DNA of 41,049 nucleotides, from NCBI GenBank assembly GCA_007135095.1, contig SLJO01000049.1, positions 1 to 41,049 of the forward strand, read 5' to 3'. Below are positions 1 through 8,362 of this stretch, piece after piece. Source of the DNA: Bacteroidales bacterium. GTDB lineage: Bacteria > Bacteroidota > Bacteroidia > Bacteroidales > PUMT01. The stretch's first letter is position 1; every line of letters starts with the position of its first letter. The translations under genes and the position numbers were made by a program. The notes below the pieces were generated by a model. That model worked only from the letters and a program-made list of their open reading frames with translations, had not been told where the DNA came from and made no database searches.

Positions 1-3000
1 CATCGAGCAATTTAATAGTACTTTGGGTGATAAATGAAAGCGGGACATCAAGCGATATGCTTTTAATAAGGTCGTCTTTTGCATTTGCAAGAAGCGACAT
101 GCTTTTAACTTTTAGCTCAAGCTCATTTTCATTGTAATACCTGGACTGGATCTTGCCTTTTATAAGCAGCGGACAATCTTTTACATAATAATTCTTGTAA
201 TTTATGTAATCCTGGCCGAAGAGGGTCAGTTCCCAGGAACTCCTGTAATCTTCAAGGGTCATCCTGCCATAGGGCTTCCCGTTTTTTGTATATGCTTCCT
301 TAACGCTGTTTACAATAACTGCAATTGTCACTTCCCTGTTTTTTAATTTATCAAGATCATCCAGATCTGCAAGTGAATGGGTTGTCAGATTTTCAATCTC
401 AAGCCTGAAATCGTCAAGAGGGTGGGCCGAGAGGAAAATGCCGATCAGTTCCCTCTCCCTGTTCAGTTTTTCGACTTTTGTCCACTCTTCGGCTATGGGG
501 ATAGCGGGTTTCGGATACTGCAAGCCCGGGCTGTCGCCGAAAAGATTTCCCTGGGGGGTTATTTTGTCTGCCTGTATCCTGCTGCCGTACCTGATCAGGC
601 TTTCAATAAAACTTGTTCCTTTCGGGTCTGTTGCAAAAAACTGGTATCTTTTTATTTCACTGAATTCATCAAATGCACCAGCCGCAGCAAGTGCTTCAAG
701 GGCTCTCTTGTTTACCGAATGAAGGCTTACGCGCTGGGCGAAATCATAAATATCGGCGAAGGGCCCGTTGTTATTTCTCTCTTCAATTAGCTTTTCAACG
801 CCACTCCCTCCTACACCCTTGATGGCACCCAGTCCGAAACGTATATTGCCTTTCTTGTTTACGGTAAATTTCAGTTCGCTGTCGTTGATGTCAGGGCCCA
901 GTACCTGTATATCCATCCGGCGGCATTCATCCATAAATATGGTGATCTTTTTTATATCGGATATGTTACGGCTTAACACAGCGGCCATGAATTCTGCAGG
1001 GTAATTTGCTTTCAGCCATGCGGTCTGGTAGGCAATAAGTGCATAGCAGGTGGAATGGGATTTATTAAATGCATATTGTGCAAAAGCTTCCCAGTCGGCC
1101 CAAATCTTCCTGATTATTTTTTCTTCGTATCCGTTATTGATACAACCGGCAGTGAATAGTTCATGAAGCTTATCCATTTCCTGCTTCTTTTTCTTCCCCA
1201 TGGCCTTCCTGAGCGAATCAGCTTGCCCACCGCTAAACCCTGCCAGTTCCTGGGAAAGAAGCATCACCTGTTCCTGATAAACGGTAATTCCGTAAGTGTC
1301 GTCGAGGTATTTTTCCATGGCTGGGACCTCGTAAGATATGGGTTCCCTGCCATGCTTTCTTTTGATAAATTTTGGTATGTATTCCATGGGACCAGGCCTG
1401 TACAAAGCATTCATGGCGATAAGGTCTTCAAGGCGGTTGGGCTTAAGGTCCTTAAGATGTTTTTTCATCCCGGGCGATTCGAACTGAAAGACAGCCGTTG
1501 TTTCTCCTCTGCTGAAAAGCTCATAGGTTTTTTGATCGTCAAGCCCTATTTTGGTGAAATCAATGGTCTCTCCTTTTGACTTACCAATTGCTTCAATAGC
1601 ATCTTTTATAATTGACAGGGTTTTCAACCCGAGAAAGTCCATCTTGAGCATGCCAACACTTTCCACATGGCTGCCATCATACTGGGTAACCAGCAGATCG
1701 GTATCCTTCGAGGTGCAGACCGGGATATGATCGGACAGCTCATTTTTTGAAATAATTATGCCACATGCATGCAGACCTGTATGCCTGACCGACCCCTCAA
1801 GGGTTTCAGCAAACTCAAGGGTCTGTTTGATATCATCTGCCCCGTTTTTCTTTGCATCCATAAGCTCCTTGACTTCCTTGTAGGCCTTTTTCAGGGTAAT
1901 GCCGGCCCTTTCAGGAACCAGTTTGGCCAGTTTATCTGCCTGCTGCAAGGGGAGCTTTTGAACCCTGGCCACATCACGTATGGCCATTTTGGCGGCCATG
2001 GTTCCGAATGTGATGATCTGGGCTACACGGTCTTTCCCGTATTTTTCAATTACATATTGCAGGACAAGATCCCTGCCCTCTTCATCGAAATCAATGTCGA
2101 TATCAGGCATCGAAATACGGTCGGGATTAAGGAAACGTTCGAAAAGCAAATTATAGCTTACCGGGTCAACATCGGTAATAAAATTACAATAAGCAACTAC
2201 TGATCCTGCAGCGGAACCTCTTCCCGGCCCTACCGAAACTCCCATCTCCCTTGCCGCCCTGAGGAAATCCTGAACTATCAGGAAATATCCGGGGAACCCC
2301 ATTTTCTTTATTACCGAAAGCTCGAATTCGATTCTTTCCCTGATTTCATCGGTTATTATCTTATAACGTTTCTTTGCGCCTTCATAGCTAAGATGCTTCA
2401 AATAATCATCCTCATTGGTAAATCCTTCCGGAATCCCGAAGTCGGGCATCACAGGAAGGCTGTCCAACTCATATGATTCAATTTTTCCTGCAATCTCCAT
2501 CGTGTTTTCAAGTGCCCGGGGAATATCTGAAAACAGGGTGTACATTTCATCAGTGGTTTTCAGGTATTCCTGCCTGGTGTAACGCAAACGGCTGGGATCA
2601 TCTATATCCTTTCCGGTATTAAGGCATATGAGCCGGTCGTGGGCTCCTGCATCCTGGGCGTTTATAAAATGCACATCGTTCGATGCGATGAGGTTTATAT
2701 TATGCTTTTCAGCCAGCATAACCAGGTGAGCGTTGACTTTATTCTGATTATCCAGGATTTCCCTGTCTATTTCAGGGTCGCCGGACGGATGCCTTTGCAG
2801 CTCCAGATAATAGTCATTGCCGAACAATGCCCTGAATTCCAGTATAATCTTTTCTGCCTCCTCTACATTTTTATTCATCAGAGCCTGGGGCACCTCTCCC
2901 CCCAGGCAGGCACTGCAAACAATTATGCCAGCCCTGTACTCTCTCAGCAACTCCTTGTCAATCCTGGGTTTATAATAAAATCCTTCGGTATAGGATTTTG

Positions 3001-3319
3001 AGACGAGCTTGACCAGGTTTTTGTACCCGAGGTGATTTTTAGCAAGCAAAATAAGATGATGCCCGCTGCGATCATCCTTGCCGGTCTTTTCAAACCGGCT
3101 TTTTTCTGCAACATAGGCCTCGCAACCGATAATTGGCTTTATATTCTGCGCCCGCGCTTCATTATAAAACTCTTTCACCCCGAACATATTCCCATGATCA
3201 GTTATGGCAAGCGCGGTCATCCCGTCCTTTTTTACTTTGGCGATAAGATTTTTAATATTGGAAGCTCCGTCAAGGATTGAATATTGTGTGTGGACATGGA
3301 GATGAGTGAAGTTCTTCAT
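1..3319 (-). CDS. dnaE: DNA polymerase III subunit alpha (partial, 3' end outside window)
   Basis: Catalytic subunit of the replicative DNA polymerase III, copying DNA 5'->3' in the cytoplasmic replisome. The ATG is at 3319 and about 1106 codons are present with no stop; the C-terminal part lies beyond base 1. The N-terminus shows the PHP-domain HxHxH motif (H6, H8, H10) and ITDHGN. The palm carries PDIDIDF with the paired aspartates at D406/D408, and a third candidate catalytic aspartate lies in DFLGL near D561. The glycine-rich GPGRGSAAGS loop precedes the first pair, as expected for bacterial C-family polymerases. The last visible part corresponds to the OB-fold/tau-binding region, so perhaps 100-150 residues are missing. 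The gene is divergent from rpsP across a 195-bp spacer. It was read by translating the complement, and I saw no frameshift. The assignment is secure. Confidence 0.97.
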   Translation of the reverse strand, partial: MKNFTHLHVHTQYSILDGASNIKNLIAKVKKDGMTALAITDHGNMFGVKEFYNEARAQNIKPIIGCEAYVAEKSRFEKTGKDDRSGHHLILLAKNHLGYKNLVKLVSKSYTEGFYYKPRIDKELLREYRAGIIVCSACLGGEVPQALMNKNVEEAEKIILEFRALFGNDYYLELQRHPSGDPEIDREILDNQNKVNAHLVMLAEKHNINLIASNDVHFINAQDAGAHDRLICLNTGKDIDDPSRLRYTRQEYLKTTDEMYTLFSDIPRALENTMEIAGKIESYELDSLPVMPDFGIPEGFTNEDDYLKHLSYEGAKKRYKIITDEIRERIEFELSVIKKMGFPGYFLIVQDFLRAAREMGVSVGPGRGSAAGSVVAYCNFITDVDPVSYNLLFERFLNPDRISMPDIDIDFDEEGRDLVLQYVIEKYGKDRVAQIITFGTMAAKMAIRDVARVQKLPLQQADKLAKLVPERAGITLKKAYKEVKELMDAKKNGADDIKQTLEFAETLEGSVRHTGLHACGIIISKNELSDHIPVCTSKDTDLLVTQYDGSHVESVGMLKMDFLGLKTLSIIKDAIEAIGKSKGETIDFTKIGLDDQKTYELFSRGETTAVFQFESPGMKKHLKDLKPNRLEDLIAMNALYRPGPMEYIPKFIKRKHGREPISYEVPAMEKYLDDTYGITVYQEQVMLLSQELAGFSGGQADSLRKAMGKKKKQEMDKLHELFTAGCINNGYEEKIIRKIWADWEAFAQYAFNKSHSTCYALIAYQTAWLKANYPAEFMAAVLSRNISDIKKITIFMDECRRMDIQVLGPDINDSELKFTVNKKGNIRFGLGAIKGVGGSGVEKLIEERNNNGPFADIYDFAQRVSLHSVNKRALEALAAAGAFDEFSEIKRYQFFATDPKGTSFIESLIRYGSRIQADKITPQGNLFGDSPGLQYPKPAIPIAEEWTKVEKLNRERELIGIFLSAHPLDDFRLEIENLTTHSLADLDDLDKLKNREVTIAVIVNSVKEAYTKNGKPYGRMTLEDYRSSWELTLFGQDYINYKNYYVKDCPLLIKGKIQSRYYNENELELKVKSMSLLANAKDDLIKSISLDVPLSFITQSTIKLLD

Positions 3320-3458
3320 TTGGTATGTGCCAGGTTATCAGAGCTTATTAAAATGTCGGGTGCGGTTGTTTTCAAATAGTAAATTTACAAAATAGTCCAG
3401 CAGTTTTTTCATTTGTTGAAAACTATTGAAAAAGCATCGTCAAAACAATTTATTATTA

Positions 3459-3466
3459 TATCTTTG
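3459..3466 (+). promoter_or_regulatory. -7 promoter box of the rpsP-rimM operon
   Basis: TATCTTTG matches the Bacteroidota -7 consensus TAnnTTTG and is followed by CA. It lies 48 bases before the rpsP ATG. I cannot see a clear TTTG -33 element at the usual distance, so the call rests on the -7 box and its position. Confidence 0.5.
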
Positions 3467-3514
3467 CACCCACGATTTAAAAAAGTAGGTTTTATTATAA
3501 AAGATTAAAAGAGC

Positions 3515-4366
3515 ATGCCTGTAAAAATCAGATTATCAAGACACGGCAAGAAAAAATTGCCATACTACCACATTGTGGTAGCTGATAGCAGGGCGCCACG
3601 AGATGGTAAATTAATTGAAAGGATTGGTTCATACAATCCTAACACTAATCCTGCCACTATTAAATTGGATTTTGATAGAGCATTAGATTGGCTTCTCAAA
3701 GGCGCTCAACCTACCGATACCTGTAGAGCTATCCTCTCCTATAAAGGAGTATTAATGAAGAAACACCTCGCAAATGGCATTAAAAAAGGAGCATTGACAG
3801 AGGAAGAGGCTGAAACACGCTTCTCGGAATGGCTAAATGAAAAGGAAGCAAAAATCGAAGCGAAGAGACAAAGGGTGCTGGGTAAAAAGGAAGAAGAGAC
3901 AGCACGAACTCTTGAAGAAGAAGCCAGGGTAAATGAAGCCAGGGCCGCTGAAATTGCAAAAAGGAATGCTGACCTGGCTGCCGAAGCCGCAAAGGCCTCC
4001 GGTGAAGCACAGGAAGCTCAGACTGCCGCCGGGGCCGGCGTTGAGGAAGCTCCCGTAAAAGAAACACCTGAAGAGGAGCCTGCAAAGGAATCGTCCGAAG
4101 AAGCTCCCGTAAAAGAAACACCTGAAGAGGAGCCTGCAAAGGAATCGTCCGAAGAAGCTCCCGTAAAAGAGACACCAAAGGAAGAACCTGCAAAGGAATC
4201 GCCCGAGGAAGCTCCCGTAAAAGAGACACCAAAGGAAGAACCTGCAAAGGAATTGCCCGAGGAAGCTCCCGTGAAAGAGACACCAAAGGAAGAGCCTGCA
4301 AAGGAATCGCCCGAGGAAGCTCCCGTGAAAGAGACTCCAAAGGATGATTCTGAAAAAGAATCCTGA
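3515..4366 (+). CDS. rpsP: 30S ribosomal protein S16 with long repetitive acidic C-terminal tail
   Basis: S16 binds 16S rRNA during 30S assembly. Residues 1 to about 80 are the S16 fold, starting [14 protein letters not shown] and including the conserved [13 protein letters not shown] segment. Most bacterial S16 proteins have roughly 80-90 residues; Bacteroidota versions are longer, with a charged Ala/Glu-rich extension. This one reaches 283. Residues about 100-175 are a charged, probably helical, Ala/Glu/Lys-rich stretch. Residues 177-283 are six 18-residue repeats of the type [18 protein letters not shown]. The tail is acidic, Pro-rich and probably disordered. rimM follows after 61 bases, the usual rpsP-rimM order. 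The S16 assignment is certain; the role of the tail is unknown. Confidence 0.96.
   Translation: MPVKIRLSRHGKKKLPYYHIVVADSRAPRDGKLIERIGSYNPNTNPATIKLDFDRALDWLLKGAQPTDTCRAILSYKGVLMKKHLANGIKKGALTEEEAETRFSEWLNEKEAKIEAKRQRVLGKKEEETARTLEEEARVNEARAAEIAKRNADLAAEAAKASGEAQEAQTAAGAGVEEAPVKETPEEEPAKESSEEAPVKETPEEEPAKESSEEAPVKETPKEEPAKESPEEAPVKETPKEEPAKELPEEAPVKETPKEEPAKESPEEAPVKETPKDDSEKES
4043..4366 (+). repeat. Six tandem 54-bp in-frame repeats in the rpsP tail
   Basis: Units start at 4043, 4097, 4151, 4205, 4259 and 4313, each exactly 54 bp. Units 1 and 2 differ by one base. Units 3 to 5 form a second, closely related subtype (PKEEPAKE in place of PEEEPAKE). Unit 6 is diverged at its end, and its eighteenth codon is the TGA stop. 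The array encodes EEAPVKETP plus an acidic half per unit. Near-identity at DNA level, including silent positions, indicates recent expansion by slippage or unequal recombination. Confidence 0.97.
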
Positions 4367-4427
4367 ATGGCTCTGATCAGGAAGTGAAGCAAGACAGGTA
4401 AGAAGCCTGACACCATATACTTTAAGC

Positions 4428-4961
4428 ATGCAACACGCTGAGGATCTGATACTGTTCGGCTTATTTCTTAAAACCCACGGAATTGGCGGCCACCTGGTCC
4501 TCAAACTCTTTTTCCTTCCCGAAAATGAACCTGAAGAAAATGAACCGGTATTTGTTGAAGTAGACGGATTACCGGTTCCTTTTTTTATAAAAGAATTCCG
4601 GGTTATATCCGATGATACGGCATTTGTTCTGCTTGATGAAGTCGATTCTTCTACTGAAGCCTCAGCTTTTATAAACTGCAGGGTTTTTACTGACAGGCAA
4701 AAACCAGGGGAAGATGAGAATAATTCTGGTGTAAATTATGAAATGCTGGAAGGGTTTCGGATTATTGATGAGAAATATGGTGATTCCGGTATACTGCGGG
4801 AGGTGTCTGAATTTTCAGAAAACACAGTTATGATAGTCGATTTTAATGGCCGCGAAATACTTATTCCGTTCCATGAAGATATTATACGGAATATAGACCA
4901 TGAAAGACGCATCATAGAGATTGCTGCTCCCCAGGGTCTGCTTGACCTTTATCTTTCATGA
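4428..4961 (+). CDS. rimM: Ribosome maturation factor RimM
   Basis: RimM assists maturation of the 30S head by binding S19 and pre-16S rRNA. The 177-residue length is normal. The N-terminal RimM barrel shows the KTHGIGGHLVLKLF segment (family pattern KxHGIxGE/H). The C-terminal PRC-barrel-like part ends in the family-typical GLLDLYL. It follows rpsP by 61 bases on the same strand, which supports co-transcription and a shared role in 30S biogenesis. The ATG at 4428 is the first in-frame Met preceding the conserved region. The stop codon falls inside the second copy of a 26-bp direct repeat (see 4899-4982), so the sequence just after the gene is a duplicated piece of its own 3' end. Confidence 0.93.
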   Translation: MQHAEDLILFGLFLKTHGIGGHLVLKLFFLPENEPEENEPVFVEVDGLPVPFFIKEFRVISDDTAFVLLDEVDSSTEASAFINCRVFTDRQKPGEDENNSGVNYEMLEGFRIIDEKYGDSGILREVSEFSENTVMIVDFNGREILIPFHEDIIRNIDHERRIIEIAAPQGLLDLYLS

Positions 4962-4982
4962 AAGACGCATCATAGAGATTGC
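4899..4982 (+). repeat. 26-bp exact direct repeat across the rimM stop codon
   Basis: The 26 bases at 4899-4924, inside the rimM coding sequence, recur exactly at 4957-4982, 58 bases downstream. The second copy contains the TGA stop (4959-4961) and continues into the 3' region in a different frame. The flanks differ (T versus G at the 3' side). It looks like a short segmental duplication. Confidence 0.95.
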
Positions 4983-5002
4983 GGCACTATATCGCTGCTG
5001 GA

Positions 5003-6901
5003 TTAGTTTACCGGACTGATATTAGTTTTTTTTGATACTGACCTGCTTTTAAACTCCGGTAAAAGATCTTTCATTGCAGCTATGATTTTCTGGTTATCGT
5101 TTTCCCGCAGAAGAGGGATAAGATTTTCAATTTTTTCTGAGATTTGACTGAGATTCAGCCCTTTTTCAAGAACCAGGTTTATTTTGTGATTTTCCGTGCG
5201 CCTCGTGTACTCATGGATATACATAAGTTCTTCATTGATTTTCTCACCTGTCCTCAATCCTGTAAACTTAATACCGATATCCTTGTCAGGCCTCAGTCCG
5301 GTGAGCTTAATCATTTTTTTTGCCAGATCGTAAATCTTTACTGACAATCCCATTTCAAATACATAGATTTCCCCGCCCTCTGACATGGCTCCGGCTTCCA
5401 GTATCAGCTGGGCTGCTATTGTGCTTGTCATAAAATATCTTGTAACATCCGGATGAGTAATTGTAATGGGTCCTCCTTTTTCAATTTGCTTCCTGAACCG
5501 TGGTATTACAGACCCGTTTGACCCAAGAACATTTCCAAATCTTGTTATCGAAAAACTTGTCGCTGACCTGCTTTGAATGTCGAGGAGGATCAATTCGGCT
5601 ATCCTTTTGGAGGCGCCTGCCACGTTGGCGGGGTTAACTGCCTTATCGGTTGAGATAAATATAAATTTTGAGGTTCCGCAGCTACTTGCCAGTTCGGCCA
5701 GAATCAGGGTGGCACATATATTCGTACGCAATGCCTCTGCCGGATTATTTTCCATCATGGGAATATGCTTATAGGCGGCGGCGTGAAAGACGGTATCGGG
5801 TTTCCATTTTTTAAAAAGTTCGGCCATTCTGACCTTATCGGCTACATTACCTGTTACAACCTCAATCGTGCCGGAGTGCATTAGTTGCTTCAGTACTGCT
5901 TCGGTTGCATAAAGGGGTGATTCAGCCTGATCTACAAGTATCAGGTGCGCGGGTTTATATCCTGCAATCTGCCTGGCGATTTCCCCGCCAATGGAACCGG
6001 CTGCTCCGGTAACCAAAACGGTCTTTCCTGTTAATATCGTACCGATGCGTTTGTCATTTACCGGAACAGGCGTACGTTCAAGCAGATCATCTATATATAC
6101 GGATTCTATCTGGTTGTACGCAAGTTTGCTTGATATCCAGTTTGAAATGAAAGGAACGGAAAGGACCTTCATATCAAAATCCAGACAGGTATCTACTATG
6201 TCAATTTTCCTTTCCGGGGTAGGGGGTTGTTTTGAGAAAATAAAAGTATGTGCGGGATTTTTTTCAAGAAATGACCCCAGATAGTCGATTTCATGAACCG
6301 CTACACCTTCTATCTTTTTACCGGCGATCCTCTCCTTTTCGTCCATATAACATATTATCCTGTATATCGGCCCTTTTTCTTTTTCAAGAGTATGCTTAAC
6401 AATCAATCCTGCCTGGTCTGTGCCATATATAATAACCCCTTTCCTGTCGGAAGAGCTATTAAAAATCCCCAACAGGGTGGTAGTCACGAATATTCGGGGC
6501 ACTGTCAGTCCGAAGAGAAGCAATAGAAAATCTATCAGCAAAACTGACATGGGGATGAATGATCCCCCTGAGAGCATGAAACTTATTATATTTATTAAAA
6601 CAAATATCCCCGAACCGGTACTTACAACATAAAGCGCCCTCAGCGAGTCGATCGAACTGGTATACCTCAGAAGACCTGCAAAGGTTCTGAAAATGAGAAA
6701 GCTTCCGCTTCGGATTATAATGACCAGCGGAAAAACAATGGAAAAGCTGCTGCTCCATTCGGCGGGGACCGAGAAATTAAACCGCAGGAGATATGCAGCT
6801 CCCATTGATATTATACTGACCGCCAAATCCAGGAAGAAAACCAACCATCTGGGTGTGTGGTCTCTTTCTTCAGACTCAGTAAATTGTTGACCTTTATGCA
6901 T
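5003..6901 (-). CDS. Membrane-bound nucleoside-diphosphate-sugar dehydratase/epimerase, CapD/WbpM/PglF-type
   Basis: This 632-residue protein belongs to the long, membrane-bound class of UDP-sugar 4,6-dehydratases/epimerases used in polysaccharide, O-antigen or protein glycan synthesis. The N-terminus has about four hydrophobic helices (residues 15-150). A CoA-binding-like Rossmann segment follows, then the catalytic short-chain-dehydrogenase domain starting at GAAGSIGGEIA (NAD(P) loop). The S-T-D-K motif (K420) and a downstream K432 are present. The residue eight positions after K420, which is Met or Tyr in the enzymes I know, is Ala428 here (GTG-GCA-GGC read on the complement). Substrate and product cannot be read from sequence. 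It stands alone, with a good -7 box 47 bases upstream. The family is secure, the exact activity open. Confidence 0.9.
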   Translation of the reverse strand: MHKGQQFTESEERDHTPRWLVFFLDLAVSIISMGAAYLLRFNFSVPAEWSSSFSIVFPLVIIIRSGSFLIFRTFAGLLRYTSSIDSLRALYVVSTGSGIFVLINIISFMLSGGSFIPMSVLLIDFLLLLFGLTVPRIFVTTTLLGIFNSSSDRKGVIIYGTDQAGLIVKHTLEKEKGPIYRIICYMDEKERIAGKKIEGVAVHEIDYLGSFLEKNPAHTFIFSKQPPTPERKIDIVDTCLDFDMKVLSVPFISNWISSKLAYNQIESVYIDDLLERTPVPVNDKRIGTILTGKTVLVTGAAGSIGGEIARQIAGYKPAHLILVDQAESPLYATEAVLKQLMHSGTIEVVTGNVADKVRMAELFKKWKPDTVFHAAAYKHIPMMENNPAEALRTNICATLILAELASSCGTSKFIFISTDKAVNPANVAGASKRIAELILLDIQSRSATSFSITRFGNVLGSNGSVIPRFRKQIEKGGPITITHPDVTRYFMTSTIAAQLILEAGAMSEGGEIYVFEMGLSVKIYDLAKKMIKLTGLRPDKDIGIKFTGLRTGEKINEELMYIHEYTRRTENHKINLVLEKGLNLSQISEKIENLIPLLRENDNQKIIAAMKDLLPEFKSRSVSKKTNISPVN

Positions 6902-6947
6902 TTTTAAGATTTTCAGCGTCTCCTGATTCCGGGACCTCCCGCCGGCA

Positions 6948-6955
6948 CAAAAATA
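6948..6955 (-). promoter_or_regulatory. -7 promoter box for the CapD-like gene
   Basis: Read on the minus strand the sequence is TATTTTTG, a match to TAnnTTTG, 47 bases before the ATG at 6901. About 18 bases further upstream is TTTC, one mismatch from the TTTG -33 element. Confidence 0.45.
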
Positions 6956-7034
6956 ATTAAATTAAGATGCAGCGAAACTTTATTTTTCAGGTCTTTGAAG
7001 TGTATCGGGCTATTAATGCAAAAACTAAAATATC

Positions 7035-7748
7035 ATGCAAACACCAAAAGTAACTATTTTCCTGACACTGTGTTTTCTTTTTCTCCCTGCCCTGAATCTG
7101 AAAAGTCAGGATTTGCAAGCTAAAGAGCAGGCAGTTCCGGTTTTCAATGGGATAAGCATTTCGGTACCCGGAGAGGTATACATTATTCAGGGCCCCTCCC
7201 AAAGATTAATTTTAGAGGGTACTGAAAGGGTAATGGATAATCTTGTGACCGAGGTAAGGAGAGGAAAGCTAATCATTTCTGCCCCGCCCCGGTGGAATTT
7301 CAGAAGGAATGACCAGCTGAAGGTGTACATTACCGTAAGTGAGCTGAATTCACTGGAAATATCAGGTTCGGCACACATTTATACAGAAGGCTCATTGAGT
7401 ACCGACATTATGGCGGTTACCATAAGCGGAAGCGGCCGTGTTGAATTTGAAGAGCTTTCGGCTGATGAACTTTCAAGTGTGATTTCCGGTTCAGGCAGGG
7501 TTTATGTTGGCAGCGGGACTGAGCTTACAAATCAGGCCATTAAAATAAGCGGATCCGGGCGGGTTGATTCTGCTTCTGTCCCGGCCGGCAAGGTCAATAT
7601 TACCATTAGCGGGTCCGGCAGGTGTTATGTATATGCACTGGCAGACCTTCATGTTCGTGTATCAGGCAGCGGGAGGGTTGTTTATACGGGCACTCCCCTT
7701 GTTGACTCAAGAATATCGGGCTCGGGAAGGATTATGAGTTCCAGGTGA
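7035..7748 (+). CDS. Secreted head-GIN domain protein (DUF2807)
   Basis: This 237-residue exported protein has an N-terminal signal peptide (hydrophobic residues 6-20, cleavage probably after LKSQ). The rest matches the head-GIN/DUF2807 pattern, a right-handed beta-solenoid-like fold common in Bacteroidota. The visible hallmark is ISGSGR/VSGSGR recurring six times, every 15-25 residues, from about residue 130 to the C-terminus, with single I/SGS variants before it. No catalytic motif is visible. The family has been called a putative autotransporter adhesin, but its function is not established. The gene is divergent from the CapD-like gene and convergent with tsaC (6-base gap). The ATG at 7035 was chosen because the signal peptide begins right after it. 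Confidence 0.85.
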   Translation: MQTPKVTIFLTLCFLFLPALNLKSQDLQAKEQAVPVFNGISISVPGEVYIIQGPSQRLILEGTERVMDNLVTEVRRGKLIISAPPRWNFRRNDQLKVYITVSELNSLEISGSAHIYTEGSLSTDIMAVTISGSGRVEFEELSADELSSVISGSGRVYVGSGTELTNQAIKISGSGRVDSASVPAGKVNITISGSGRCYVYALADLHVRVSGSGRVVYTGTPLVDSRISGSGRIMSSR

Positions 7749-7754
7749 CCTGAA

Positions 7755-8327
7755 CTAACGGATCTTGATGATTTCACCCTTTTCTCCGAATTTAATAATA
7801 TCTGAAGCGGTTGATGCGGTTTCATCATCCTGCCTCCATTTAACGATATAATCAACAGAATCTTTTATTTCCCGGGAGATACTGCTGAAGCCCGATGGCG
7901 GGGGATTTCCACTGATATTTGCCGATGTGGATACGACAGGGCTGCCCAGTTTCCTGATCAGTTCCCTGCAGAAATCATCCTGTACCACCCTAATGCCAAT
8001 TGTATTATCCTGTCCGATAAGGGAAGGGGCAAGGTTTGTGGCATCCTGGAAAACAATGCTTAAAGGTCTTTTGGCTGATTCAATGAAAGCGAATGCTATA
8101 TCCGGCACCTTTTTTACGTATTTGCCTATATTGGCTGCTTCATCGATTAAGATGAGCATTTGCCGGGTATCATCCCTGGCTTTTATTTTGAATATTTTTT
8201 GCACCGCCATATCCTGTGTGGCGTCACAGCCTAATCCCCATATGGTGTCGGTGGGATAAAGTATAGTCCCCCCATTCTTCAGTATTTCCAGTGTTCTGAT
8301 TAACTCATCGTTCATGGTGGATTTCAT
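7755..8327 (-). CDS. tsaC: Threonylcarbamoyl-AMP synthase (Sua5/YrdC family)
   Basis: The enzyme makes threonylcarbamoyl-AMP from threonine, bicarbonate and ATP, the first step in the universal t6A modification of tRNA. The 190-residue single YrdC domain shows the N-terminal GGTILYPTDTIWGLGCDA, the Lys/Arg-rich KARDDTRQM substrate loop and the C-terminal STSANISGNPPP signature. There is no C-terminal Sua5 domain, so it is the short bacterial/YwlC-like form. The start at 8327 gives MKSTMNDEL; a second ATG at 8315 is equally possible. It lies 35 bases downstream of the glycosyltransferase gene on the same strand, probably in one transcript with it and dapD, though the functions are unrelated. 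Confidence 0.93.
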   Translation of the reverse strand: MKSTMNDELIRTLEILKNGGTILYPTDTIWGLGCDATQDMAVQKIFKIKARDDTRQMLILIDEAANIGKYVKKVPDIAFAFIESAKRPLSIVFQDATNLAPSLIGQDNTIGIRVVQDDFCRELIRKLGSPVVSTSANISGNPPPSGFSSISREIKDSVDYIVKWRQDDETASTASDIIKFGEKGEIIKIR

Positions 8328-8362
8328 TTTTATATGACTGGTGAAAAATGATGCGGGTCCGG

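Noticed and set aside
3780-4504. Long minus-strand open frames opposite the rpsP tail
   Set aside because: They are antisense shadows of the 54-bp repeat array, which lacks stops in several frames; the proteins are low-complexity and resemble nothing.
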